From Limnohabitans sp. (GTDB lineage: Bacteria > Pseudomonadota > Gammaproteobacteria > Burkholderiales > Burkholderiaceae_C), in contig JALQUL010000410.1 in the NCBI GenBank assembly GCA_023260735.1, positions 1 to 5,171 of the forward strand: a stretch of DNA of 5,171 nucleotides, given 5' to 3'. The notes below the pieces were generated by a model. It worked only from the letters and a program-made list of their open reading frames with translations. It did not search any database and had not been told where the DNA came from. Each line of letters begins with the position of its first letter. Position 1 is the stretch's first letter. Shown one piece after another: positions 1 through 5,171 of the stretch. The position numbers were made by a program, and so were the translations under genes.

Positions 1-18
1 AGACCACTTCAGTCAATA

Positions 19-40
19 TGAATTAAGCTGTTCTTAATCA
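19..40. other. Imperfect hairpin downstream of pabBC
   Basis: The 84 bases past the pabBC stop contain no gene that I can support. They hold one inverted repeat: TGAATTAAG (19-27), a 5-nt loop, then CTTAATCA (33-40), with a single unpaired A. An overlapping alternative pairs AGCTG (26-30) with CAGCT (39-43). It could help end pabBC transcription, but no T-run follows the stem on the minus strand, so it is not a standard intrinsic terminator. Function unknown. Confidence 0.25.
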
Positions 41-84
41 GCTCGATTTCATATTTTTAAAATTAGGGCATTGGGGTTTTCGAT

Positions 85-1854
85 TTATCCCACCAATTGG
101 GCCATTAGCCAACCCCTTAAGCTATTCATAAAAGCCATACCTTGAGCTTGTTCTAAATCTTTTCTATAAAGTTTTCGTTCTTTAAGCAAGCCTTTACCCA
201 GTAATATCTGCCTTTCAATTCCATTTAATAATCCACAATTAAGAGGCGGTGTGTACCATACCCCATCCAGAAACAAGGCTATATTGCCTCTTGTAAACTC
301 AGTTATTTCGCCTTGATGGTTGTAGAGTAAAGTATCAAAAATGGCGGGGTTCGTCGGGCTGTAAAAATCGTAATGGGCTCTGTGGGTAGTTTTAAAGCGC
401 ACAAACTCGCTATCAGCCATTTCAAAAGCAGTCGTTGCCCATTGCACTTGCGCTACTTCTGGTGAGGCGCTTAAGTCAAAATGCTCTAACTTTATTTGAC
501 CCCTTTTTTCCAATAAAAGTCTAATCCTTTTAGCTCCTTGGCCCCAATTTAAACTTTGCTCTTGTAATTGTTGCTCTATTTCAAAGCGATTAAAAACAAA
601 ACCAAAATGCTGTGCAGCCAAAGCCATTCGATCTAAATGATGTTGTACTTGATGCAATTGCCCTTTATAAAAACGCATGGTTTCTAACAAACTAAAATTT
701 TGACTAGATCGCTCTAGAAAGGCCTTTTTATGCCGCCACTCTTGCCATTCACCGGTAATACTGGCATCAAAAGTAATTCCACTTCCTATTCCACACAAAG
801 CTTTTTGCTGCATTGGGTTAGTAGTTTTTTGCAAGGTAACGGTTCGAATAGCTACATTGAAAGTAGCATCTCCGCCTGGCCTTACTACCCCTACTGTGCC
901 GCAATACACACCTCGCTCTTCTGGCTCAATTTGCTTGATCATTTTCATGGCCATTACTTTAGGTGCGCCTGTGATAGAGCCACACGGAAACAAGGCTTGC
1001 ATGACATCCGAAAGGCCAACATTGTCTTGTAGGTCAGCCTCTACATCCGAGACCATTTGAAACAAGGTAGGCAAGGTTTGAATATTAAATAGCTGATTCA
1101 CTTTGACTGTGTGCGTTTTGGCGATTCTTGACAGATCATTACGAATCAAATCAACAATCATGACATTTTCTGCCTGCTCTTTTGCCGACTCTCTTAATTG
1201 AGATTTTTTTATTTCGTCATCTGCGGTATCAATCCCCCTAGCTGCCGTACCCTTCATTGGCCTGACCAATATATGGCCTTGTTGGAGCTCGAAAAATAAC
1301 TCTGGCGATACCGATAAAACCTCTTCATATTCATTTTGAATAAAGGCCGCATAGGCATTAGGTTGCGCTTGCTGCATGGCCTTAAATAAAGAAGCAGAAT
1401 CTCCACTCATTTCACCATGCATATTGCTGGTGTAGTTCACTTGATAAAAGTCACCAGCGGCAATCGCTTGATGAATTTGAACCATAGCAGAGTCAAAGTT
1501 GGGTTTAGCAATAATATCCGACCATTTCACCTGGTGTGTGGAATTAGTATGCAGGAGATGTTGAGCAAAATCAACTGAACTTGGTGTTTTAAAAACACCA
1601 AAATACGCCAAGGGCGATTGTGGATTTTGCCTCTCATGAACTTTAAAAGCACTGTCAAATGCGGGAGCAGCTTCATAGCGCATATAACCTACACACCACA
1701 AACCCTGCTTAGAAAAAGCATCTACTTTTTCGAGCACAGGTTTAACCTGCTCGGTGGTGTGAGCCACCAATATATCGACTGGCTCATGAAAATAAGCTCT
1801 TAACGCTTGTTGGGTTTGGTCTAGAGAGCTAGAAAAATCTATAAAAGCACGCAT
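85..1854 (-). CDS. pabB: Fused aminodeoxychorismate synthase component I / aminodeoxychorismate lyase (PabB-PabC)
   Basis: This 589-residue bifunctional enzyme acts in cytosolic folate synthesis. The PabB half aminates chorismate to 4-amino-4-deoxychorismate, using ammonia from a separate PabA glutaminase. The PabC half, a PLP-dependent class IV aminotransferase-fold lyase, releases pyruvate to give 4-aminobenzoate. Residues 1 to about 380 are the chorismate-binding domain: YQVNYT at 137-142, SPELFF at 183-188, RPMKGT at 198-203, VDLIRNDLSR at 234-243, CGSITGAPK at 291-299 and GIGSGIT at 355-361. Lys201 in the PMKGT motif is diagnostic of PabB, because anthranilate synthase TrpE has Ala there. 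Residues from about 386 to 589 are PabC-like: LLETMRF at 389-395, the probable PLP lysine Lys488 in FKTTHRAHYD, and TEFTRGNIAL at 518-527. The length suits known PabBC fusions. The ATG start gives a typical N-terminus, although only a weak, distant GAGA precedes it. Neither pabA nor another folate gene is visible nearby. Confidence 0.95.
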   Translation of the reverse strand: MRAFIDFSSSLDQTQQALRAYFHEPVDILVAHTTEQVKPVLEKVDAFSKQGLWCVGYMRYEAAPAFDSAFKVHERQNPQSPLAYFGVFKTPSSVDFAQHLLHTNSTHQVKWSDIIAKPNFDSAMVQIHQAIAAGDFYQVNYTSNMHGEMSGDSASLFKAMQQAQPNAYAAFIQNEYEEVLSVSPELFFELQQGHILVRPMKGTAARGIDTADDEIKKSQLRESAKEQAENVMIVDLIRNDLSRIAKTHTVKVNQLFNIQTLPTLFQMVSDVEADLQDNVGLSDVMQALFPCGSITGAPKVMAMKMIKQIEPEERGVYCGTVGVVRPGGDATFNVAIRTVTLQKTTNPMQQKALCGIGSGITFDASITGEWQEWRHKKAFLERSSQNFSLLETMRFYKGQLHQVQHHLDRMALAAQHFGFVFNRFEIEQQLQEQSLNWGQGAKRIRLLLEKRGQIKLEHFDLSASPEVAQVQWATTAFEMADSEFVRFKTTHRAHYDFYSPTNPAIFDTLLYNHQGEITEFTRGNIALFLDGVWYTPPLNCGLLNGIERQILLGKGLLKERKLYRKDLEQAQGMAFMNSLRGWLMAQLVG

Positions 1855-1873
1855 AAAGTATTTTCAAGTCTCG

Positions 1874-1904
1874 ATGGAATAAGAAAAATGGAATAAGAAA
1901 AATG
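1874..1904. repeat. 14-bp direct tandem repeat, 2.2 copies
   Basis: The unit ATGGAATAAGAAAA occurs twice without change (1874-1887 and 1888-1901), followed by ATG of a third, broken copy. On the transcribed minus strand it reads as pyrimidine-rich TTTTCTTATTCCAT blocks in the probable pabBC leader. It ends 19 nt before the pabBC start codon. Its copy number would alter leader length. Function is not known. Confidence 0.8.
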
Positions 1905-1976
1905 ATGAACCAATTGCAATAAAGCTTTGATTTTTACATCATAAACAAAGGCTTGCTATTTATACTGATATTAGAG

Positions 1977-2064
1977 GGCATTGTGTCGGTGCTTGAATCT
2001 TCAATGCCGTGCCCATCACTTTTTACCGGCCCACGCAATAGAGGCCTTAAGCAAACACTATTGC
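1977..2064. other. Pair of hairpins, possible structured RNA or leader element
   Basis: Two 7-bp perfect stems lie side by side: 1977-1983 with 2002-2008 (18-nt loop) and 2035-2041 with 2058-2064 (16-nt loop). Within the first, the strand 2001-2009 can instead pair with CGGTG plus TTGA at 1987-1996, with one bulged C, giving a mutually exclusive hairpin. As a plus-strand RNA, a T-rich tract (2077-2086) follows the second stem after a gap of about 12 nt. I do not recognise a known RNA family, and strand and function are undetermined. Confidence 0.3.
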
Positions 2065-2084
2065 CAACGCCTTAGATTTTATTT

Positions 2085-3368
2085 TTACAACAAATGTTGA
2101 CCCGCATAAGCCAAACCTGCGGCTACACCACCAAATCTATCACCGTGTACCAATTGTGAGTGGGGAAATTTTTCTTGCAATACTTCGATGAGTGGTCTTA
2201 ATGCAGATGAACCACCAGTTAAATAAATCACATCAACTTGAGTTAAACCTGCTTGATTTACACATAACTGCGCACAATTGACAATATTTTGTAGTGGCTC
2301 AGTCAAGGTTTTTTTCATATTGTCAGCATCTAAGCATGGCGCAACACCCTGCCACTGATGACCAATCGAGGACAACTCTATGGCACTACTTGCATTATGT
2401 ACCGAGCATTCAATTTTGGCTTGTTCAACACTTGCTAAAATTCGGTGCCCTTGCTGTTCTTCAAGTACTTGCATAAGTCTTGCGTGTAATAAAGGTTCCG
2501 AAAAGTCAGAGCGTAGCTCTTTCGCAGAATGTAAACTTTTACGACTGTAGGCTTGATGAATTAAATGCCAAGTCGATAAATCAAAAAATATACCGCTAGG
2601 CACTTCACGACCAGATGTACCCTTATGCTTAAAGCCCATTTGAGGAGAGACATGGGCCAAATTAAGTAACCGGTCAAAATCAGTACCACCAATATGAACA
2701 CCTGTGGTTGCCAAAATATCTTGGCTTCGATTGGCTTGGGCACTACGTAAAGGATTGAGTTGAATACAGGTAAAGTCAGAAGTACCACCACCAATATCGA
2801 CTACCAATACCGTAGTTTCTTGATTCAATCTTTGTTCATAATCTAGTGCAGCTGCAATAGGTTCTAATTGAAAACCTATTTTTTGAAAGCCAGCTGCCTT
2901 GGCCGCCTTGCCTAAAGTATCTTGGGCCAATTGATCTTTTTCTGGATGGTCATCTACAAAATGGACGGGACGACCCAACACCACCTGATCAATCTTGGCG
3001 CCTAATGATTTTTCTGCCCTGGCTTTTAATTCTTTTATAAAAATTACCAATACATCAAAGAAAGTAATTGCCACTCCATTGACTACCGTTTGCTCTTCCA
3101 TTAAAGAGCTTCCAAGCAAGCTTTTAATAGAACGCATTAGCCTACCCTCTGTGCCAGCCAAATAATGTTGCATAGCTTCACGGCCAAACATTATTCTTTC
3201 ATCTTCACTAGAGAAAAACAATGCCGTTGGCATTGCATTATTACCTTGATCTAATAAAACGGAGTGAAAAATACCCTGCAAATCAATATAAGAAACGGCA
3301 GAATTAGAAGTACCAAAATCAATACCAGCTACTACAGCTGCATTTTTTGGAGCAGAAAACACGCTCAT
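2085..3368 (-). CDS. yegD: Hsp70-family ATPase, YegD-like
   Basis: This 427-residue cytosolic protein belongs to the actin/Hsp70 ATPase superfamily and is closest in layout to E. coli YegD, a chaperone-like protein of poorly known role. The ATP-site signatures are complete and in order: phosphate-1 GIDFGTSNS (15-23), the connect-1 region EPIAAALDY (169-177), phosphate-2 VVDIGGGTSDF (189-199), IGGTDFD (226-232), adenosine loop LTGGSSALRPL (383-393) and connect-2 FGGVAAGLAYAG (412-423). The chain ends right after the ATPase fold, so there is no DnaK-type substrate-binding domain or lid. This is normal for YegD and implies non-canonical client binding. The frame could open at a TTG one codon earlier (3369-3371). 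I chose ATG at 3366-3368 because AAGGG sits 6 nt before it. It follows the HAD-gene terminator and so is probably its own transcription unit. Confidence 0.92.
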   Translation of the reverse strand: MSVFSAPKNAAVVAGIDFGTSNSAVSYIDLQGIFHSVLLDQGNNAMPTALFFSSEDERIMFGREAMQHYLAGTEGRLMRSIKSLLGSSLMEEQTVVNGVAITFFDVLVIFIKELKARAEKSLGAKIDQVVLGRPVHFVDDHPEKDQLAQDTLGKAAKAAGFQKIGFQLEPIAAALDYEQRLNQETTVLVVDIGGGTSDFTCIQLNPLRSAQANRSQDILATTGVHIGGTDFDRLLNLAHVSPQMGFKHKGTSGREVPSGIFFDLSTWHLIHQAYSRKSLHSAKELRSDFSEPLLHARLMQVLEEQQGHRILASVEQAKIECSVHNASSAIELSSIGHQWQGVAPCLDADNMKKTLTEPLQNIVNCAQLCVNQAGLTQVDVIYLTGGSSALRPLIEVLQEKFPHSQLVHGDRFGGVAAGLAYAGQHLL

Positions 3369-3374
3369 CAAAAA

Positions 3375-3379
3375 CCCTT
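3375..3379 (-). promoter_or_regulatory. Ribosome binding site of yegD
   Basis: On the minus strand the sequence is AAGGG, then 6 nt (TTTTTG), then ATG. The spacing fits the ATG at 3366-3368. The in-frame TTG at 3369-3371 would be only 3 nt away, so this site decides the start. Confidence 0.75.
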
Positions 3380-3410
3380 GTTAACTCAGAGAAATAGCCA
3401 TGTGGCCTAT

Positions 3411-3438
3411 AAAAACAAAAGCAGGCCCAATAGCCTGC
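3411..3438 (-). terminator. Rho-independent terminator of the lipoprotein-HAD operon
   Basis: Read on the minus strand, GCAGGC (3438-3433), a 6-nt loop TATTGG and GCCTGC (3426-3421) form a perfect GC-rich 6-bp stem. It is followed at once by TTTTGTTTTT (3420-3411). It lies about 44 nt past the HAD stop codon and 43 nt before the yegD start, so it separates the two units. On the plus strand the stem is followed only by ATTTAAT, so termination should be one-directional. Confidence 0.9.
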
Positions 3439-3481
3439 ATTTAATCTACGCACTTCAAATGTTAGCTTTAAAAATGAGTTT

Positions 3482-4156
3482 TTAAAAACTAAGAAGCGGT
3501 GGTAAATCTAACATTGAAGAAAAACAAACACTCGCACCAGCATCAAGCAAATCTTGCTTTGATTGTGTGTGGGAAAGACCAGAAGTATAAGCAAAAACAG
3601 TGGCTCCTGCCGCAACACCTGCCATAACTCCTGTTACGCTGTCCTCTATAACGGCACAATGCTTGGGATTGACTTCAATGTGTTGCGCGGCAGCCATATA
3701 AACATCAGGAAATGGTTTAGATCTAGGGGTGTCGTGCCCACTAAAAATCCTATCTTCAAAGTAGGCAATTAGTCCTACTTTTTCAAGCTGCATTTGTACT
3801 TTTTGTTTATCTGCACCAGAGCCACAAGCGATTTTTTTACCATACGCTAAGGCTATTGGTTGCATAGCCATATGGATATGAGGAATAGCTTGAACCTTGT
3901 TCTTTAAAGCCATATTGCGCTCTAAAGCAAATGACTTTAACCAATCTTCATTAATATCATGACCCGTTTTTTGTTTGATTAATACGGCTTCGTCTTTAAC
4001 TGCTTTACCCAAAAAAATTTCCATGGTTTCTTCAAGAGAAATTTTCCAGCCTATTTGGTTGAGCATGTCACATAATACTTGATTGGTAATGAGCTCACTG
4101 TCCACTAATACGCCATCACAATCAAATAAAACGGCAGCAAATTTTGGATGTATCAT
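3482..4156 (-). CDS. HAD-IA family phosphatase/phosphomutase (YieH / beta-phosphoglucomutase-like)
   Basis: This 224-residue cytosolic enzyme is a haloacid dehalogenase-superfamily hydrolase of subfamily IA with a helical C1 cap. All four catalytic motifs are present. Motif I, DCDGVLVDSE (12-21), supplies nucleophile Asp12 and acid/base Asp14. Motif II has Ser113 in CGSG, motif III has Lys147 in RSKPFPDVY, and motif IV has acidic Glu171-Asp172 in VIEDSVTG. Cap residues are about 20-90. The FSGHDTPRSKP segment resembles E. coli YieH (6-phosphogluconate phosphatase), and phosphoglycolate phosphatases and beta-phosphoglucomutases are near relatives. Substrate cannot be decided from sequence alone. 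The frame can open at TTG 4175-4177 inside the upstream gene. I prefer ATG 4154-4156, which gives the usual short lead-in before motif I and leaves an 8-nt gap after the lipoprotein stop. No clear Shine-Dalgarno precedes it, so translation is probably coupled to the lipoprotein gene. Confidence 0.9.
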   Translation of the reverse strand: MIHPKFAAVLFDCDGVLVDSELITNQVLCDMLNQIGWKISLEETMEIFLGKAVKDEAVLIKQKTGHDINEDWLKSFALERNMALKNKVQAIPHIHMAMQPIALAYGKKIACGSGADKQKVQMQLEKVGLIAYFEDRIFSGHDTPRSKPFPDVYMAAAQHIEVNPKHCAVIEDSVTGVMAGVAAGATVFAYTSGLSHTQSKQDLLDAGASVCFSSMLDLPPLLSF

Positions 4157-4164
4157 TAAAATAA

Positions 4165-4521
4165 TTAGTTTCTGCAATAAGCTTTAATCGACTCTTCCGT
4201 ATTAGGAATTGCTACACTTGCGGCGTATTCCCACGGTTGAACGCATTGATTTTCTTTATTGCACCAGATAAAACCAGCGGATGCAATACAACCCTTAGCA
4301 TCTTTATCGGCTCCTGTAATTGGCATCGAAGCATTAGACGCAGCTGATTCTACGCTACTCGCTGTGTTAGAAGATGTAGGTGTTGATTGATTAGAATTGA
4401 CTGCTTGAGATGTTGGGTTTTGAGCAGTATCAGATGGTTTCTGACAACCACCAAATAAACTCATACCTATTAGCAAGGACACCATAATAGTAAAACGAAA
4501 AAGCAGATTATTTTGAAACAT
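4165..4521 (-). CDS. Small lipoprotein with four-cysteine C-terminal motif
   Basis: This 118-residue predicted lipoprotein has unknown function. Residues 1-25 form a type II signal peptide: a short n-region with Arg9, a hydrophobic stretch, then lipobox LFGGC with Cys26 as the lipidation site. Phe at -3 is slightly unusual. Gln27 at +2 is compatible with outer-membrane sorting. Residues 27 to about 67 are a low-complexity Ser/Thr/Asn/Ala linker that should be disordered. The C-terminal part (about 68-118) carries DKDAKGCIASAGFIWC (72-87), then Cys93, then PWE (96-98), with a last Cys at 116. These four cysteines (78, 87, 93, 116) could form two disulfides in the periplasm. The GC-x-x-S-A-G-[FY]-x-W-C pattern is one I associate with small exported bacterial proteins of unknown role. 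The ATG start has GGAG 4 nt upstream. It is the first gene of a unit with the HAD enzyme. Confidence 0.85.
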   Translation of the reverse strand: MFQNNLLFRFTIMVSLLIGMSLFGGCQKPSDTAQNPTSQAVNSNQSTPTSSNTASSVESAASNASMPITGADKDAKGCIASAGFIWCNKENQCVQPWEYAASVAIPNTEESIKAYCRN

Positions 4522-4525
4522 ATTA

Positions 4526-4530
4526 CTCCA
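4526..4530 (-). promoter_or_regulatory. Ribosome binding site of the lipoprotein gene
   Basis: On the minus strand TGGAG is followed by TAAT and the ATG at 4519-4521. The 4-nt spacing is short but workable. It supports this start over the internal Met13, which would remove the only arginine of the signal-peptide n-region. Confidence 0.6.
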
Positions 4531-4607
4531 ATAAAAGTGAATTGAATTCTTTTGCGCTTCAAGAAATTTACTGTGAATCGAATTGATAATTCATGATGAA
4601 GCCTAAC

Positions 4608-4613
4608 ACTATA
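4608..4613 (-). promoter_or_regulatory. Possible -10 box for the lipoprotein-HAD operon
   Basis: On the minus strand TATAGT matches the sigma-70 -10 consensus at five of six positions. It would give a leader of about 80 nt. No good -35 lies at the right distance; the 17-bp-spaced hexamer is TTAGTT. This is a weak prediction. Confidence 0.25.
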
Positions 4614-4775
4614 AATGAACAGGGCTTTGTAACTAAAAACCTTGCTGTGTGTGAAAATATCAACTCATCAATCCCTCAAAAATACGACTCAAAATATGCA
4701 AAGGCTTGCTAATGAATTTCTGTGAGCTGATTGTAGTGAATATTTTGAGATTTTTGATTCAGTAATAAAACGACG

Positions 4776-4786
4776 CTTGATTCAAG
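4776..4786. repeat. 11-bp palindrome abutting the start codon of the cysteine hydrolase gene
   Basis: CTTGA-T-TCAAG is a perfect inverted repeat with 5-bp arms ending one base before ATG 4787. It occupies the place where a Shine-Dalgarno sequence would be. Its TTGATTCA core recurs at 4754-4761, 23 bp upstream. It could be an operator half or a small hairpin at the ribosome site, or chance. Confidence 0.4.
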
Positions 4787-5171
4787 ATGAATAAAATGAC
4801 TCGATTTTTGGGTAAAAAATTAGCCCATTTTCTCTCTCAAAAAAATCGTCATATTGGTTTAGTGCCCGCCACTAATCGCCATAAATTAATGGCCTGTTTG
4901 CAACCGGGCGACGTTTTTTTGGTCGAAGGACATACTCGGTTTAGTACGGCAATTCAATATTTAACTCAATCAACATGGTCTCACTCTGCTATGTTTGTTG
5001 GTTTTAGGTGGCCTAACGATTCTGCCAAAGCCGACCATTGCTTTGTAGAAGCCGATGTTGAACAAGGTGTAAGAAGTATTGGATTAAGTGAATTTGCTCA
5101 GTTACAATCGCGAATTTGCAGACCTGTAGGACTTAGCCACCAAGAACGCGAACAACTTTGCCAATTTGTTT
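4787..5171 (+). CDS. YiiX/YebB-like NlpC/P60-type cysteine hydrolase ('lipo-like protein'), 3'-truncated by window end
   Basis: The first 128 residues of a longer protein are visible, and the frame is still open at the window end. From about residue 38 it matches the circularly permuted NlpC/P60 (DUF830, papain-like amidase) family: LQPGDVFLVEG (38-48), FSTAIQYLTQSTWSHSAMFVG (52-72, the last block containing the probable catalytic His66), CFVEADVEQGVRSIGL (85-100) with a conserved Glu88, and CRPVGLS (111-117). In this permuted family the histidine comes before the catalytic cysteine, which should lie beyond the window. Members may act on lipid or peptide amide or ester bonds, but the substrate is unknown. 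No secretion signal is evident: residues 1-35 are basic and not strongly hydrophobic. ATG 4787 is the first start after an in-frame TGA (4778-4780), and Met4 (4796) is an alternative. Neither has a good ribosome binding site. It is transcribed away from the lipoprotein operon. Confidence 0.85.
   Translation, partial: MNKMTRFLGKKLAHFLSQKNRHIGLVPATNRHKLMACLQPGDVFLVEGHTRFSTAIQYLTQSTWSHSAMFVGFRWPNDSAKADHCFVEADVEQGVRSIGLSEFAQLQSRICRPVGLSHQEREQLCQFV

Larger units (their letters stand above)
1855..2084. other. Intergenic region between yegD and pabBC, with repeats and hairpins
   Basis: This 230-nt gap contains no gene that I can support. Near pabBC is a 14-bp tandem repeat (1874-1904). In the middle are possible minus-strand -10 boxes for pabBC: TATAAA (1959-1964) and TATGAT (1938-1943). 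Neither has a convincing -35. Further toward yegD are two 7-bp stems: GGCATTG (1977-1983) with CAATGCC (2002-2008), and GCAATAG (2035-2041) with CTATTGC (2058-2064). On the minus strand neither stem is followed by a T-run, so no clear yegD terminator is seen. The region probably carries the pabBC promoter and leader and the yegD 3' end. Confidence 0.5.
4522..4786. other. Divergent intergenic region between lipoprotein operon and cysteine hydrolase gene
   Basis: These 265 bases hold no gene that I can support and must carry promoters for both flanking genes. Near the lipoprotein gene are GAATT-type inverted repeats at 4539-4549 and 4580-4592. In the right half are a 10-bp inverted repeat (4688-4697 with 4740-4749), a 4-bp hairpin GCAA/TTGC (4698-4709), two copies of TTGATTCA (4754-4761 and 4777-4784) and an 11-bp palindrome touching the plus-strand start codon. 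I find no convincing plus-strand -35/-10 pair. Confidence 0.5.

Noticed and set aside
841..849. GGTTCGAAT, resembling a tRNA T-loop
   Set aside because: It lies within pabBC coding sequence, and no acceptor or anticodon arms pair around it.
730..1060. Overlapping plus-strand open frames of 100 and 67 codons inside pabBC
   Set aside because: They are antisense to a strongly conserved stretch of PabB (the FPCGSITGAPK region) and have no recognisable protein features. They are shadows of the real gene.
2004..2075. 23-codon plus-strand frame between yegD and pabBC
   Set aside because: ATG to TAG is open, but there is no ribosome binding site, the composition is unremarkable and it runs across the hairpins. 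It is most likely chance.
2561..2794. Minus-strand frame of 77 codons with hydrophobic stretches
   Set aside because: It overlaps yegD in another frame, and the apparent membrane segments come from reading the phosphate-2 region out of frame.
3369..3371. TTG start for yegD
   Set aside because: It is too close (3 nt) to AAGGG, and the adjacent ATG has normal spacing.
3397..3408. GCCA/TGGC palindrome in the yegD leader as an operator
   Set aside because: Only four bases per arm with a 2-nt centre; too short to support against chance.
4157..4177. TTG start for the HAD gene, overlapping the lipoprotein gene
   Set aside because: It adds seven residues before a typical N-terminus, and no ribosome site supports it. 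ATG 4154-4156 fits the family.
4745..4768. TTGAGA with a following TAATAA as a plus-strand promoter
   Set aside because: The spacing is about 12 bp, too short for sigma-70, and the -10 match is poor.

Overview
The window comes from an AT-rich proteobacterium. The fused PabB-PabC protein, a YegD-type Hsp70, Lol-type lipoproteins and a YiiX/YebB-like 'lipo-like' amidase together suggest a beta- or gammaproteobacterium, perhaps a low-GC relative of Neisseriales or Burkholderiales. That placement is inference from gene content only. All stops seen are TAA, and the start codons I favour are ATG.

Layout: four complete genes lie on the minus strand. In transcription order they are a small Cys-rich lipoprotein (4165-4521), a HAD-IA phosphatase of the YieH/beta-phosphoglucomutase type (3482-4156), the YegD-like ATPase (2085-3368) and pabBC (85-1854). 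The lipoprotein and HAD genes are 8 nt apart and form a two-gene operon. It closes with a clear Rho-independent terminator (3411-3438). yegD follows with a strong ribosome binding site, and a 230-nt structured gap separates it from pabBC. A fifth gene, for a permuted NlpC/P60-like cysteine hydrolase, runs divergently on the plus strand from 4787 and is cut by the window end. Between it and the lipoprotein lies a 265-nt divergent intergenic region rich in small inverted and direct repeats.

Roles: pabBC makes 4-aminobenzoate for folate from chorismate and would need a glutaminase subunit (PabA) encoded elsewhere. The HAD enzyme is probably a sugar-phosphate or phosphoglycolate-like phosphatase. 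The Hsp70-like protein is reduced to the ATPase domain. The lipoprotein and the cysteine hydrolase both point to the cell envelope, but nothing shows that they work together. The window looks like ordinary chromosomal housekeeping and accessory sequence. I see no mobile element, CRISPR array, rRNA or tRNA and no evident new multi-gene system. The least explained parts are the two intergenic regions and the small lipoprotein.
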